From positions 3,768,501-3,832,500 of the forward strand of contig NZ_CP061205.1 of assembly GCF_015240255.1 (NCBI RefSeq): a stretch of DNA of 64,000 bases, in the 5' to 3' direction. This stretch comes from Kordiimonas pumila. Its GTDB lineage: Bacteria > Pseudomonadota > Alphaproteobacteria > Sphingomonadales > Kordiimonadaceae. The position numbers and the translations under genes were made by a program. This document shows, piece by piece, positions 53,127 to 61,969 of the stretch (position 1 is its first letter; each line of letters begins with the position of its first letter). Below the pieces are notes generated by a model, which did not search any database, had not been told where the DNA came from, and worked only from the letters and a program-made list of their open reading frames with translations.

Positions 53127-53732
53127 ATGACATTTACACGCTATATGCCTATAACCGGTATTGCCGCAGGCACCACATTCGCCCTGTTTGGCCTGATGCA
53201 AATGCTGGCAGCAAATGATGATGGTTTTATGGATACACCCGTAAAACCGTTTGTATTTATAGACTTTATAATTGATCAGGAGCCACCTATAGACCCAAAC
53301 GTAATAGACCGTATCGTTGAACCGCCTGTGATCGCGGACCCGCCTAAAGGGGAACCGCTACCAAAGGGAACAGATAACAAGGTTACGCCACTACCCCCAC
53401 TTACTCTGCCCGAACCACCTGTCATCAAAGAATCTTTCGACCCCGGTTTGGCAGACGGCGCAAAAATTCCGATAGTCAGAGTTAATCCCGCATATCCGCC
53501 GCGCGCAGCAAAACAAGGCATTAGTGGATGGGTCGTGCTTGAATTTGATGTTGACCCTATGGGCATGGTTCAAAATACCACAGTGATCGATGCTGAGCCT
53601 AAAACCATGTTCAACAACTCTGCCCTAAAGGCTATAGCCAAATTTCGCTATAAACCCACAGTAGTCAACGGTGTGCCGGTTTGGTCACACGGTAACCGCT
53701 ACCGCATGGTTTATACTATGGCCGGTGAATAG
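53127..53732 (+). CDS. Energy transducer TonB, second copy
   Basis: A 201-residue TonB: membrane segment at residues 8-29 (GIAAGTTFALFGLMQML), a Pro-rich periplasmic spacer (EPPVIADPPKGEPLPKG), and a TonB C-terminal domain (IPIVRVNPAYPPRAAKQGIS; ending NRYRMVYTMAGE). The last strand differs from TonB 1, so receptor preference may differ. The ATG follows GGAGGGG. ExbD 3 starts 9 bases after the stop. Confidence 0.92.
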   Translation: MTFTRYMPITGIAAGTTFALFGLMQMLAANDDGFMDTPVKPFVFIDFIIDQEPPIDPNVIDRIVEPPVIADPPKGEPLPKGTDNKVTPLPPLTLPEPPVIKESFDPGLADGAKIPIVRVNPAYPPRAAKQGISGWVVLEFDVDPMGMVQNTTVIDAEPKTMFNNSALKAIAKFRYKPTVVNGVPVWSHGNRYRMVYTMAGE

Positions 53733-53741
53733 GAGGGGCAG

Positions 53742-54140
53742 ATGAGATACAGAACCACAACAGTCGGCGAGGCAAAACCCGACATGACCCCTATGCTGGA
53801 TATTGTGTTTATTATGCTGATCTTTTTTATTGTCACAGCACAATATGTGTCAGAGCATGGGCTTCATATCAACCACCCTGAACCCATGATCTCTGAACCT
53901 TCCAACAGCCCAAACCAGCCTCTTATATTTCAAGTATCAGATAGCAATAGCTTCATACACCAAACGCGCCCTATTGATATTTGGTCAGTTGAGGCCCTCA
54001 TGAAGCAGAAACATACAGAAAAACCAGACCTGCCAGTAGTACTACTGCCCAGTGAAAACAGCCATATAGGCATGCTGATACGCCTTGTAGATGGCGCTAA
54101 AAAAGCAGGCTACACAACAGAGCGGATTGTTGTGAAATAG
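53742..54140 (+). CDS. ExbD/TolR biopolymer transport protein 3
   Basis: A 132-residue ExbD with MTPMLDIVFIMLIFFIVTAQ and the proton-carrying Asp20. The residue before MTP is Asp, where ExbD 1 and 2 have Asn (NMTP to DMTP). The set has no exbB, so this ExbD must pair with the ExbB from the first operon or with one encoded elsewhere. GGAGGGGC precedes the ATG. Confidence 0.9.
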   Translation: MRYRTTTVGEAKPDMTPMLDIVFIMLIFFIVTAQYVSEHGLHINHPEPMISEPSNSPNQPLIFQVSDSNSFIHQTRPIDIWSVEALMKQKHTEKPDLPVVLLPSENSHIGMLIRLVDGAKKAGYTTERIVVK

Positions 54141-54205
54141 ACTTTAGGCTTGCCCCCTAATCACAGGCTTGTATTCTGCTAGCAAATAATTAGGGGGTAC
54201 AGTTA

Positions 54206-55381
54206 ATGGCACTAAAAAACATCCGGGCAGTGGTCAACAAAGCCGCCTTTGCTGTAATGGTGGTTTTAGGAACGGCAATAGCGAGCACAACACCAGCTTT
54301 TGCCCAAGCACAAGAGGCTCGCAGAGTTCCTGCAATGAGCCTTGAAGTGCATAAAAAAACGCAGGAAGTGCAAGAGCTTGTTGATATCAAAGACTATGAA
54401 GCGGCCAAAAGCCTTGCGGATACTGTAATTACAGATCCAGCCACCAACAATTATGAAAAAGCTGTGCTTTGGCAAATGAAGGCCGCCATTGCCTTTACCC
54501 TGAATGATAAACCTGCAACTATTGATGCTTACCTTCACATTCTGGAATACCGGGACAACATTCCACCTAATATTGAAACGCAAATTCTATATGCCGTGTC
54601 TCAGCTTTACTTCACAGAAGCAAACTATGATGCCGCACTCACATACTATGAAGCATGGCAAAAAACTATTCCCGGTCCTGTAGCAGCCGCTAACATGCGA
54701 TACCTTGCGCAGGTATATTATGCCTTAAAAAACTACAGAGCGACCATTGACGCGGCTGAAAAGGCCCTTCCCGGTCACGAAAAGACCACGGCTCACGGTA
54801 ATATCACCAATCTATATTCTATGATCATCTCATCGTACCACGAATTAGGGGATACAGAAAATACCCGCAGCGCCTTGGCCCGTGTCATCGACAAGGGCTA
54901 CAATACCCCGTATTGCAAGCTCTATGCAGCCTTGCTTTACCAAAATACAGCTAGTATTGAGCAGGCAGAACTTAATACCCAGAACAGCTTTCAGGCCTGC
55001 GCTGACTTTAAAGCTGATGCAGACCTGCCAGACACTAGCTTCAGAGAGGTTGCAACAGCACGTGCCCCGATAAAAATAACACGCAAGCAAAACCTCAATA
55101 CCGAAAACTACTTGCCGGTAGTGCCAACACAGCCACAATATCCCTCTGCAGCTGTAGAGCAAAAAATTAATGGCCATGTTATAGTCAGCATGACCGTGCT
55201 GGCTGATGGCACTATAGACCCGGCGTCTATTAAAATAATCGAATCTGTACCCGAAGGTGTGTTTGATGAGGTTAGCGTCAAAGCAGCTTCCGGTTTCCGC
55301 TATGCACCCAAGGTGATGGACGGAAAAGCGCAAGATATTAAAAACGTGCGCTATAAATTCACTTTCAATATCGCCGAATAG
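54206..55381 (+). CDS. Secreted TPR-TonB C-terminal domain chimera
   Basis: A 391-residue protein with a signal peptide (AFAVMVVLGTAIASTTPAFAQ), then a TPR region homologous to the TPR protein at 51551 (RVPAMSLEVHKKTQE against KVPAMSLDIHKKVQK; YAVSQLYFTEANYDAALTYY against the corresponding segment), then a TonB C-terminal domain from about residue 300. Its last residues, VRYKFTFNIAE, nearly match TonB 1 (VRYKFTFDLAE). It has no other membrane segment, so the TonB domain appears to be carried by a soluble or signal-anchored periplasmic protein. It looks like a fusion of genes 51551 and 50914. Confidence 0.9.
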   Translation: MALKNIRAVVNKAAFAVMVVLGTAIASTTPAFAQAQEARRVPAMSLEVHKKTQEVQELVDIKDYEAAKSLADTVITDPATNNYEKAVLWQMKAAIAFTLNDKPATIDAYLHILEYRDNIPPNIETQILYAVSQLYFTEANYDAALTYYEAWQKTIPGPVAAANMRYLAQVYYALKNYRATIDAAEKALPGHEKTTAHGNITNLYSMIISSYHELGDTENTRSALARVIDKGYNTPYCKLYAALLYQNTASIEQAELNTQNSFQACADFKADADLPDTSFREVATARAPIKITRKQNLNTENYLPVVPTQPQYPSAAVEQKINGHVIVSMTVLADGTIDPASIKIIESVPEGVFDEVSVKAASGFRYAPKVMDGKAQDIKNVRYKFTFNIAE

Positions 55382-55431
55382 AAAAAGGGCCGCCTAAGGC
55401 AACCCTTCCCACTGCAGATTATAAAGGATGC

Positions 55432-56766
55432 TTACTGTTTCAAAGCACCATACACATAGTCACGCATCTCTTCCCGCAGGGTATAAATGCCAAACGGTAG
55501 AACATTCACCAGCATAACCGCGACAATATCTTCCTCTGGATCAACCCAGAAAATAGTATTAGCCATACCGCTCCAGTAATATTCACCTTTTCGGCCTGGG
55601 CTTTTTAAAATATCGGTGTCTTTCACAACAGCAAAATCAAGCCCAAAGCCAACTGCACCCTTACCTGAAATACCATTCAACTCTCCCGGCAATTGATCCT
55701 GGGTCATCATGGCAACTGTTTCAGGCTTTAAAAGGCGAGCGCCATCCAACGTGCCACCATTCGCCATCATCTGGGCAAACCGTAAATAGTCACGCGCGGT
55801 TGAAAGCAAACCACCACCGCCAGATAGTACCAACGGTGTTTTAGTGAAATCCCAATAAAATTCGCCGCGGTACGGTACCAGCTTTTTGTCCTGATCAAGT
55901 GCGTATATTTCCACAAACCTATCAATTTGGTCGCTGCGAACAGAAAAGCCCGTATCTTTCATATCAAGTGGCTTGAAAATGCGTTCTTTAAAAAACACAT
56001 CAAGAGTTTGCCCAGAAAGAACCTCAATAAGCCTGCCTTGTACATCAACCCCAAGAGAGTAAACCCACGCATCACCGGGTTGATATAAAAGCGGCATTCC
56101 GCCAAGTTTATTGGTCAAGCTGGCTAGATCAGGCTTTTCTGTCCCCGTGCTTTCTTCCTCACCTTCTGCAAACAAACCGGTAGTTATGCCCGTATCGCGG
56201 TACATCATATCAACCGGGGTATCACTAAATACACCGTAACTAAGGCCACCTGTATGGCGGAGTAAATCACGGATGGTCGTGGCACGGCGTGCAGGCACAG
56301 TTTCAATGTTACCCTCTTCCGTAAGCCCCGAAAAAACCCGCTGGTTTTTAAAGGAAGGCAAATACTTTGATACTGGATCATCCAGTTTAAATTTGCCTTC
56401 TTCATACAGCATCATCAAGGCCACACCCGTGATTGGCTTTGTCATGGAATAAATACGAAACAGACTATCTGGCTGCATCGGTTCATTCCCTGATATGTCT
56501 TCCATACCATACGTATTGGCATGCACAACCTGTCCTTTACGTGCAACAATACTGGTATATCCAGAAAATTTGCCGCTATCTACATAGCCATTAAAATGAG
56601 CATCCATTTTATCAAGGGTCGCTTTATCAAAACCAGCCTGTGCAGCACCTGTCTGCGGCAACTCAGCGGCGCTTGCGGATACCGCAATAAACAGCCAAAC
56701 ACATAAAACGCTTATATATCTATACAAAGAATATCTCCCATAACCGCTGCAGCTACACTGGATCAT
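55432..56766 (-). CDS. Serine hydrolase, class C beta-lactamase/esterase family
   Basis: A 444-residue exported protein (hydrophobic segment at residues 17-33). SMTK contains Ser107 and Lys110 (SxxK); the Tyr of the second motif is in VYSLGVD (Tyr236), and LLRHTGGLSYG is a family marker. Such proteins are esterases, D-amino-acid peptidases or lactamases; EstB-like esterase is the closest general description. Beta-lactam resistance cannot be claimed. It stands alone, converging on the TonB set. Confidence 0.88.
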   Translation of the reverse strand: MIQCSCSGYGRYSLYRYISVLCVWLFIAVSASAAELPQTGAAQAGFDKATLDKMDAHFNGYVDSGKFSGYTSIVARKGQVVHANTYGMEDISGNEPMQPDSLFRIYSMTKPITGVALMMLYEEGKFKLDDPVSKYLPSFKNQRVFSGLTEEGNIETVPARRATTIRDLLRHTGGLSYGVFSDTPVDMMYRDTGITTGLFAEGEEESTGTEKPDLASLTNKLGGMPLLYQPGDAWVYSLGVDVQGRLIEVLSGQTLDVFFKERIFKPLDMKDTGFSVRSDQIDRFVEIYALDQDKKLVPYRGEFYWDFTKTPLVLSGGGGLLSTARDYLRFAQMMANGGTLDGARLLKPETVAMMTQDQLPGELNGISGKGAVGFGLDFAVVKDTDILKSPGRKGEYYWSGMANTIFWVDPEEDIVAVMLVNVLPFGIYTLREEMRDYVYGALKQ

Positions 56767-56847
56767 ATCGGCTTAAACCAACACAAGCCTGCAAAGTATA
56801 ATAATAGTATGTATCTAAGATGAACCAGTTCTTACACAGAAACTATG

Positions 56848-58365
56848 TTAGATAACCTTCGTTTCAAGAGCAGAGGAGACCGGAAAATAAATTGAAATGG
56901 TCGTGCCCTGTCCTACTTTACTATTGATATTTATAGCGCCGTCATAATCACGCACGATACCTGCAACCTCTGTAAGGCCAAGGCCTGTTCCTTCCCCTAC
57001 GCCTTTTGTAGTAAAAAACGGATCCAGAATACGCCCCATTATATTTTTAGGAATGCCACACCCCGTATCTGTTACAGAAAGCACTGCATACATTTCATGT
57101 CGGATGGCATAATAACGCGGTTTTGCGATATCATCTGCACGCTTCTGCTCCAACGTTATAGAAATAAGCCCCGGCCCCTGCGCAATGGCAGCAACAGCGT
57201 TTGAGACAAGATTCAGCAATATCTGGCTTAACTGAATGGCATTACCTAGCATGTACCCAGACGCACCTTGAATAGAAACCTCGGTTTTCAGCGAAGAAGG
57301 AATGATCATTTTTGTTAGCTTCCAAGCTTCCTGAACTACAACTGCCATATCCAGTACTTCTTCACGTTCTGTATTATCACGTGAAAAGTGCAGAATTTGC
57401 TCAATCATCTGTTTGATCTTCATACAGGCATCCATAGATGCCCGAATAGCTGTCACAGCCTCCTCTAGGTCCGTTCCAGCTTCAACATCATCTGCGGCTT
57501 CCTCAAGGTTAAGGAAAATAGGAAACAACAGATTGTTAATATCATGTGCGACCCCACCTGCAAGCCGCCCTAGCGATTCTATCCGCTGGGTCTCCTGAAT
57601 ACGGCGCTCCGTTTCCAGCCTTTCTGTAATGTCCCTTGCAACGGATATAAAATAAGAAATTTCATCTTTGCTGTCACGCATCGGAAATAAAACGCAGTCC
57701 ATTTGAACCAAAGCACCCACAGAATTTGTAACCCCAACTATCCCGTGCCAGCGACCTTTGCTAACTGCAATCTCCCAAACATCTTCCGGTTTCATATCGC
57801 CCGGAAATTGTGTATGCACCAGATCATACAAATTTTTCCCCAAGAGTTTGGCTTTTGGAATATGCAATATGTGTTCAAGCGCTTTATTGCATTCCATAAC
57901 CCTAAAATCCGGGTCCGCCACGAGAATAGCATCATGCATCTGATTAATAATTTCAGCTTGTCGCACAAGCCGCTCTTCTGTTTTTCGGCGCTCTGATATA
58001 TCACGCCAGTTGGCAATAAAAACCTCTTCTCCGTCAGATAATTTTGTATACCCAACCATAACATCAACAGGCAAAAGGTTACCCGTTGCCTGCAAAATGG
58101 TAAATTCAAATGCCTCTTCCTGCTGAGATGTAGATCGCAAAAACAAGCGTGTCAGAATATTTTCTTTATCTTCTGTATCCGGGATCAGGTCGATAAGGTT
58201 TTGGCGTTCAATGTCCAAACTATCAACACCAAATATTTTACCAAGAGCGTTATTGGCGAGAATCACTTTACCTGAACGCGAATAGGCAAGAATACCTTCT
58301 GCAGCGTGCTGTGTTACAGCCCCTAAAAATTCGTGGTATTTGGTGGTAGCGCTATATTGTACCAT
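56848..58365 (-). CDS. PAS-domain sensor histidine kinase
   Basis: A 505-residue soluble kinase with two PAS domains (about 15-125 and 130-255) separated by PAC-like residues (VFIANWRDISERR; ISYFISVARDITER), then a dimerisation domain with His274 in GVAHDINN, then a HATPase domain with NLVSNAVAAI, DTGCGIPK and GEGTGLGLTEV. The kinase core resembles NtrB-type and hybrid kinases. No receiver is attached. Upstream ATG and GTG codons at 58371 and 58374 are also possible starts; 58365 is best placed behind GGAG. No membrane segment. Confidence 0.9.
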   Translation of the reverse strand: MVQYSATTKYHEFLGAVTQHAAEGILAYSRSGKVILANNALGKIFGVDSLDIERQNLIDLIPDTEDKENILTRLFLRSTSQQEEAFEFTILQATGNLLPVDVMVGYTKLSDGEEVFIANWRDISERRKTEERLVRQAEIINQMHDAILVADPDFRVMECNKALEHILHIPKAKLLGKNLYDLVHTQFPGDMKPEDVWEIAVSKGRWHGIVGVTNSVGALVQMDCVLFPMRDSKDEISYFISVARDITERLETERRIQETQRIESLGRLAGGVAHDINNLLFPIFLNLEEAADDVEAGTDLEEAVTAIRASMDACMKIKQMIEQILHFSRDNTEREEVLDMAVVVQEAWKLTKMIIPSSLKTEVSIQGASGYMLGNAIQLSQILLNLVSNAVAAIAQGPGLISITLEQKRADDIAKPRYYAIRHEMYAVLSVTDTGCGIPKNIMGRILDPFFTTKGVGEGTGLGLTEVAGIVRDYDGAININSKVGQGTTISIYFPVSSALETKVI

Positions 58366-58523
58366 CCTCATCACTCCACATTAGATTACCCCTCAATGAT
58401 AGACTACAACTTTCAGGTTTATGATTTGTAAATACCCTCGCCAAATCCTGTGAACTTCCCATTAACTAGTATATGGCATGATTAAATAACTGATTCTGGG
58501 TGGGGTCAGTAAGGATACTGAAA

Positions 58524-60062
58524 ATGCAATCAATACGGGTAAAAACAGAGTCCATTCAAAAATACCAGCAGCTTTATGGCGCGCCTGACCCTGTGCTTGC
58601 TGTCCACTTCATGATTGGCAACCAACGTGCTGCCAGAGAACATTTCAAAGACAAATGGCCAGAGCTTGTACCTATACTTGAAGTACACATTGGCCGGATT
58701 TTAAAAAGCAAACTTGGAGCTAATGACATTCTGATACGCCGTGAGGCACTCAGTTACTATATCATATGTACGGACCGTGATCTGATTGAAATGACAAATT
58801 TCTGCAAACGTATCGCGGCTCATGTTTTTGAAAAAATATTCAGCAATGATATTCACTTACAAAAACTTCAAATAAGTTTATCGGCCTTATCTGTTGATAT
58901 GGCAAATGTAACGAATGATAGTGCTCTAAAGAAAGCGCTCTTTACTCTTGAAGACAGCGAAGGACAGAGCACGATAGTATCTCGGGATAATTATGCCGCA
59001 TGCAAACCCGAGCAAATTGATCATAGCTTAGTACGTCAAATAGCCGCTTTACGCGGTACATGTGACCAGTTTTTTTCAGCCATATCAAAAGTGCCAGATA
59101 CTGATGAAACCTTAAAAGAGTATCATAGTGAATTACGACGCGTCCGACGTGCAGCAAATATTATAAGCCGAGGCATCTCAAGTCTCCTTAAAGATACCGA
59201 TGACATTGAAGCCACAGACGATAGTGAAAATGCCACAGACACACCAACCACAACAACCAGCGTGCCTGCAGAAGAATCCGTAAAGCAAACTGAAGCCGAG
59301 AGTATTCGTCTGGATGTGGAAAAACAAATCGCGCCAGACGCAGAGGTTGCTTATTTCCCAGTATGGAATGTCCCAAAACAGCTTATTGATATTTATCGTT
59401 GCAGCATTATCCGGCATTTGCCGTCTGGCATTGTTGAGGTTAACACTGGCTCCGAAACCCAACATGGATCTTTTGTTGTCGATAACTTGATTGTTCGGAA
59501 AGTTTTAGCTGATTTACCAGAGTTTACCGGACCAGATGCGGACTGCATGCTCTATATGCCCTTACACGCAAACACCATTCTTTCCGATCAGCATTTTGCC
59601 CAAATTACCAGCAAACTCAAGCCCCTTACTCTAGTTGAACGCAAACAGCTTTTGATCGGGATACACGGCATAACCGAAAATACATCTGCTGAAACCATAC
59701 AAAAACTAACAATCGCAGTGAAACCATATTGCCGCACCATAAATTTCAGAATTACTGGCAACAAAAGCCTTTCATCTGTGATTAAAAAAGCAGGTGGTTC
59801 AGCCATTGGCCTACATGTAGATGACGTGTTGACTACAAGTGCCAATATTACAGAAAACATTACCCAGCTAGCAACTGAGGCCGATAGTGTCCACATACTG
59901 TCGTTTACCGAAGGGGTTCACTCTGTCGCGTTGGCCGCCACGGCCATAGGCGCTGGAATAAGTTATATCAGTGGTGAAGCAATCGCCAGCCCGCTTGAAT
60001 TACCTTGGGGTGCCCTTGAGTTTAAGGTGGAGAGCCTCTATTCCCGTGTTATATCTGACTAA
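58524..60062 (+). CDS. Large hypothetical protein with a possible degenerate EAL-like C-terminus
   Basis: A 512-residue protein of no family I recognise. Residues 1-240 are helical; residues 240-285 are an acidic Thr-rich linker; residues 290-512 look like an alpha/beta fold. Pieces of the C-terminal half (LLIGIHGITENTSAETIQKL; SVIKKAGGSAIGLHVDDV; GISYISGEAIASPLELPWG) fall in the order of an EAL domain (strand, DDFG loop, QGYxxxxP) but no catalytic residue is retained, so the link is weak. The ATG at 58524 follows AAGGATACTG; GTG at 58500 is an alternative. It lies among signalling genes. Confidence 0.6.
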   Translation: MQSIRVKTESIQKYQQLYGAPDPVLAVHFMIGNQRAAREHFKDKWPELVPILEVHIGRILKSKLGANDILIRREALSYYIICTDRDLIEMTNFCKRIAAHVFEKIFSNDIHLQKLQISLSALSVDMANVTNDSALKKALFTLEDSEGQSTIVSRDNYAACKPEQIDHSLVRQIAALRGTCDQFFSAISKVPDTDETLKEYHSELRRVRRAANIISRGISSLLKDTDDIEATDDSENATDTPTTTTSVPAEESVKQTEAESIRLDVEKQIAPDAEVAYFPVWNVPKQLIDIYRCSIIRHLPSGIVEVNTGSETQHGSFVVDNLIVRKVLADLPEFTGPDADCMLYMPLHANTILSDQHFAQITSKLKPLTLVERKQLLIGIHGITENTSAETIQKLTIAVKPYCRTINFRITGNKSLSSVIKKAGGSAIGLHVDDVLTTSANITENITQLATEADSVHILSFTEGVHSVALAATAIGAGISYISGEAIASPLELPWGALEFKVESLYSRVISD

Positions 60063-60063
60063 T

Positions 60064-60091
60064 AAAAAAGCAGGTTACCAAAGGTACCTGC
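60064..60091 (-). terminator. Terminator of the response regulator gene
   Basis: GCAGGTTACC (60070-60079), AAA, GGTACCTGC (60083-60091), with one bulged base, next to AAAAAA on the plus strand, i.e. a T-tract on the minus strand after the stem. It is 35 bases past the stop of the response regulator gene at 60126. Confidence 0.75.
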
Positions 60092-60125
60092 ATTACGTCA
60101 CTTTAACAAAGCTTCTTAAATTAAG

Positions 60126-60494
60126 TCACCCTCTCAAACACCCATTCAGGGCATTTAGAAACTCGGTTTTTGTAACAGGTTTATAAACAATTTCATCTGC
60201 ACCTAAATTTTTGGCAACTTTCAAAAAATCCGTATTTCCTACACGACCCCCACCCGACATGGCAATGATGCGTGTTTTAGGGGATTTTTCCTTAACAGTG
60301 CGGATCACTTCAATACCCTCAACTTCAGGCATAATTATATCTGTGATAACAACCTCAAAAGGCATCTTGTCCACCGCATTAAGGCCCTCACGACCATTAA
60401 TCGCAATTGTAACGCTGTGGCCCATTTTCTCTAGAATCCGTTTCAAAGAATCACGGATCATTCCATCGTCTTCTATTAGGCAGATATTAGCCAT
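60126..60494 (-). CDS. Single-domain response regulator
   Basis: A 122-residue receiver: acidic pair in LIEDD, phospho-acceptor Asp52 in ITDIIMPEVEG, switch region IIAMSGGG, and Lys105 in YKPVTK. Asp-Ile-Ile-Met-Pro and AMSGGG are common in regulators that follow PAS-type kinases. There is no output domain. It lies between the two histidine kinase genes, either of which may phosphorylate it. ATG at 60492-60494 with AGGAAA upstream. Confidence 0.9.
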   Translation of the reverse strand: MANICLIEDDGMIRDSLKRILEKMGHSVTIAINGREGLNAVDKMPFEVVITDIIMPEVEGIEVIRTVKEKSPKTRIIAMSGGGRVGNTDFLKVAKNLGADEIVYKPVTKTEFLNALNGCLRG

Positions 60495-60750
60495 TACATT
60501 TCCTAACCTGTTTTGCTGACACAAAACTATATGATGCTAATGCCTCACCTCTTACAGAGCGTACCATCTATTGTTTAAGATTTAGTATATACCACCTGAT
60601 TGAAACAGGCTTGCTACCATAAAAATTAGCTTATAGGCTGTATGCGAGGGAAGACTTACAATTTTTTATTGTACCAGTGTGTAGGTTGTAATTTAGATTC
60701 TCTTTACAGAGGTCCATCAGATAGTCCGTGTATTGAAAGCCTTATTATTT

Positions 60751-61959
60751 ATGCTTACTCTGCATACGTTTGCTGCTTCGCATAAAGAGACAAGCAAAGC
60801 TCTTGCTGCAATAGCACAGAAAATAAATGTTGCCCCCATAAACGGCAGCTTTGTATTCGCTTTTTATGGCTGTCATCATCACGGTGACCATATACATACA
60901 TTCATACAAAAGGCATGGCCCACTGTGCCATTTGTGGGTGGCACATCAAACACTGGCCTCATATGCTCGGGCGAACTACTGGATGAATATTCAATAGGCT
61001 TTCTTGTCATTGAAGACCCTGATGGCTGCTACGGCGCGGCATCCTGTAATCTGGAAGGTGATATTGCAGTAAATGCCAAGGCTACTCTTCTGAAAGCGCT
61101 TGAAAATGCAGGGTGTGACGGCGAGCTTCCAAGGCTTGTATGGGTGTACGGTGCACCCGGCAGCGAGGAAGATGTGATTACCAGCCTCAGGTCCATCATC
61201 GGTGACCACTGCCCTATCATGGGGGGGAGTTCTGCTGACAATACTGTCGAAGGATACTGGCAACAATTAGGCCCTGCAGGCATTACCCAAAAGGGTCTGG
61301 CCATTGGTGTGTTGTTCCCCTCTGGGGAAGTGGGGATTTCTTTTCAGGGTGGCTATCAGCCCACAGGAATTTCAGGAACAGTTACTAAAACTGCGGCAAA
61401 GAAACCCCATACAACAGCAAGCCGAAAGATACTGGAAATAGATAACAAGCCAGCGGCAGAGGTTTATAATAATTGGGCTGGTGGTATATTTGATAGCGCC
61501 CTTCAAACCGGCGGCGGCATTCTACAAACTGCATCATTGTACCCGATCGCGGTGAAAACTGGGGAAATCATGGGTATCCCTCAATATCTACTTATTCACC
61601 CAGATGCTATTTCTAAGGCAGGGGCACTCCATACGTTTGCTGAAATTACGGAAGGCACTGTCGTCCATTTCATGGAAGGCAACCCCGACCTCCTTATTGA
61701 GCGCGCTGGCAATGTTGTGAGGGAGGCGATCTCCCAGTTACCAGAAAGCAATAGCGGCCTTGCTGGCGGGATTGTGACTTACTGTGCTGGATGCAAAATC
61801 GCTGTGGATAGTAAAATGCCAAGCGTTGCCAATAACATTGCCGATAATTTTGCAGGCCTTCCCCATATTGGTTGCTTCACCTTCGGGGAACAGGGGCAAT
61901 TTGCAGGATGTAATGTGCATGGGAACCTTATGATTTCCGCCATTATATTTAGTGGTTAA
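60751..61959 (+). CDS. FIST domain signal transduction protein
   Basis: A 402-residue protein composed of a FIST N-terminal domain (VPFVGGTSNTGLICSGELLDEYSIGFLV-type, shown in part: GGTSNTGLICSGE) and a FIST C-terminal domain (NPDLLIERAGNVVREAIS; TYCAGCKIAVDSKM; CFTFGEQGQFAG). FIST domains bind small ligands, possibly amino acids or nitric oxide in characterised cases, and signal with kinases. The histidine kinase downstream overlaps or abuts it. A TTG at 60733 is an alternative start. No membrane segment. Confidence 0.85.
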   Translation: MLTLHTFAASHKETSKALAAIAQKINVAPINGSFVFAFYGCHHHGDHIHTFIQKAWPTVPFVGGTSNTGLICSGELLDEYSIGFLVIEDPDGCYGAASCNLEGDIAVNAKATLLKALENAGCDGELPRLVWVYGAPGSEEDVITSLRSIIGDHCPIMGGSSADNTVEGYWQQLGPAGITQKGLAIGVLFPSGEVGISFQGGYQPTGISGTVTKTAAKKPHTTASRKILEIDNKPAAEVYNNWAGGIFDSALQTGGGILQTASLYPIAVKTGEIMGIPQYLLIHPDAISKAGALHTFAEITEGTVVHFMEGNPDLLIERAGNVVREAISQLPESNSGLAGGIVTYCAGCKIAVDSKMPSVANNIADNFAGLPHIGCFTFGEQGQFAGCNVHGNLMISAIIFSG

Positions 61960-61969
61960 GGATATGCCC

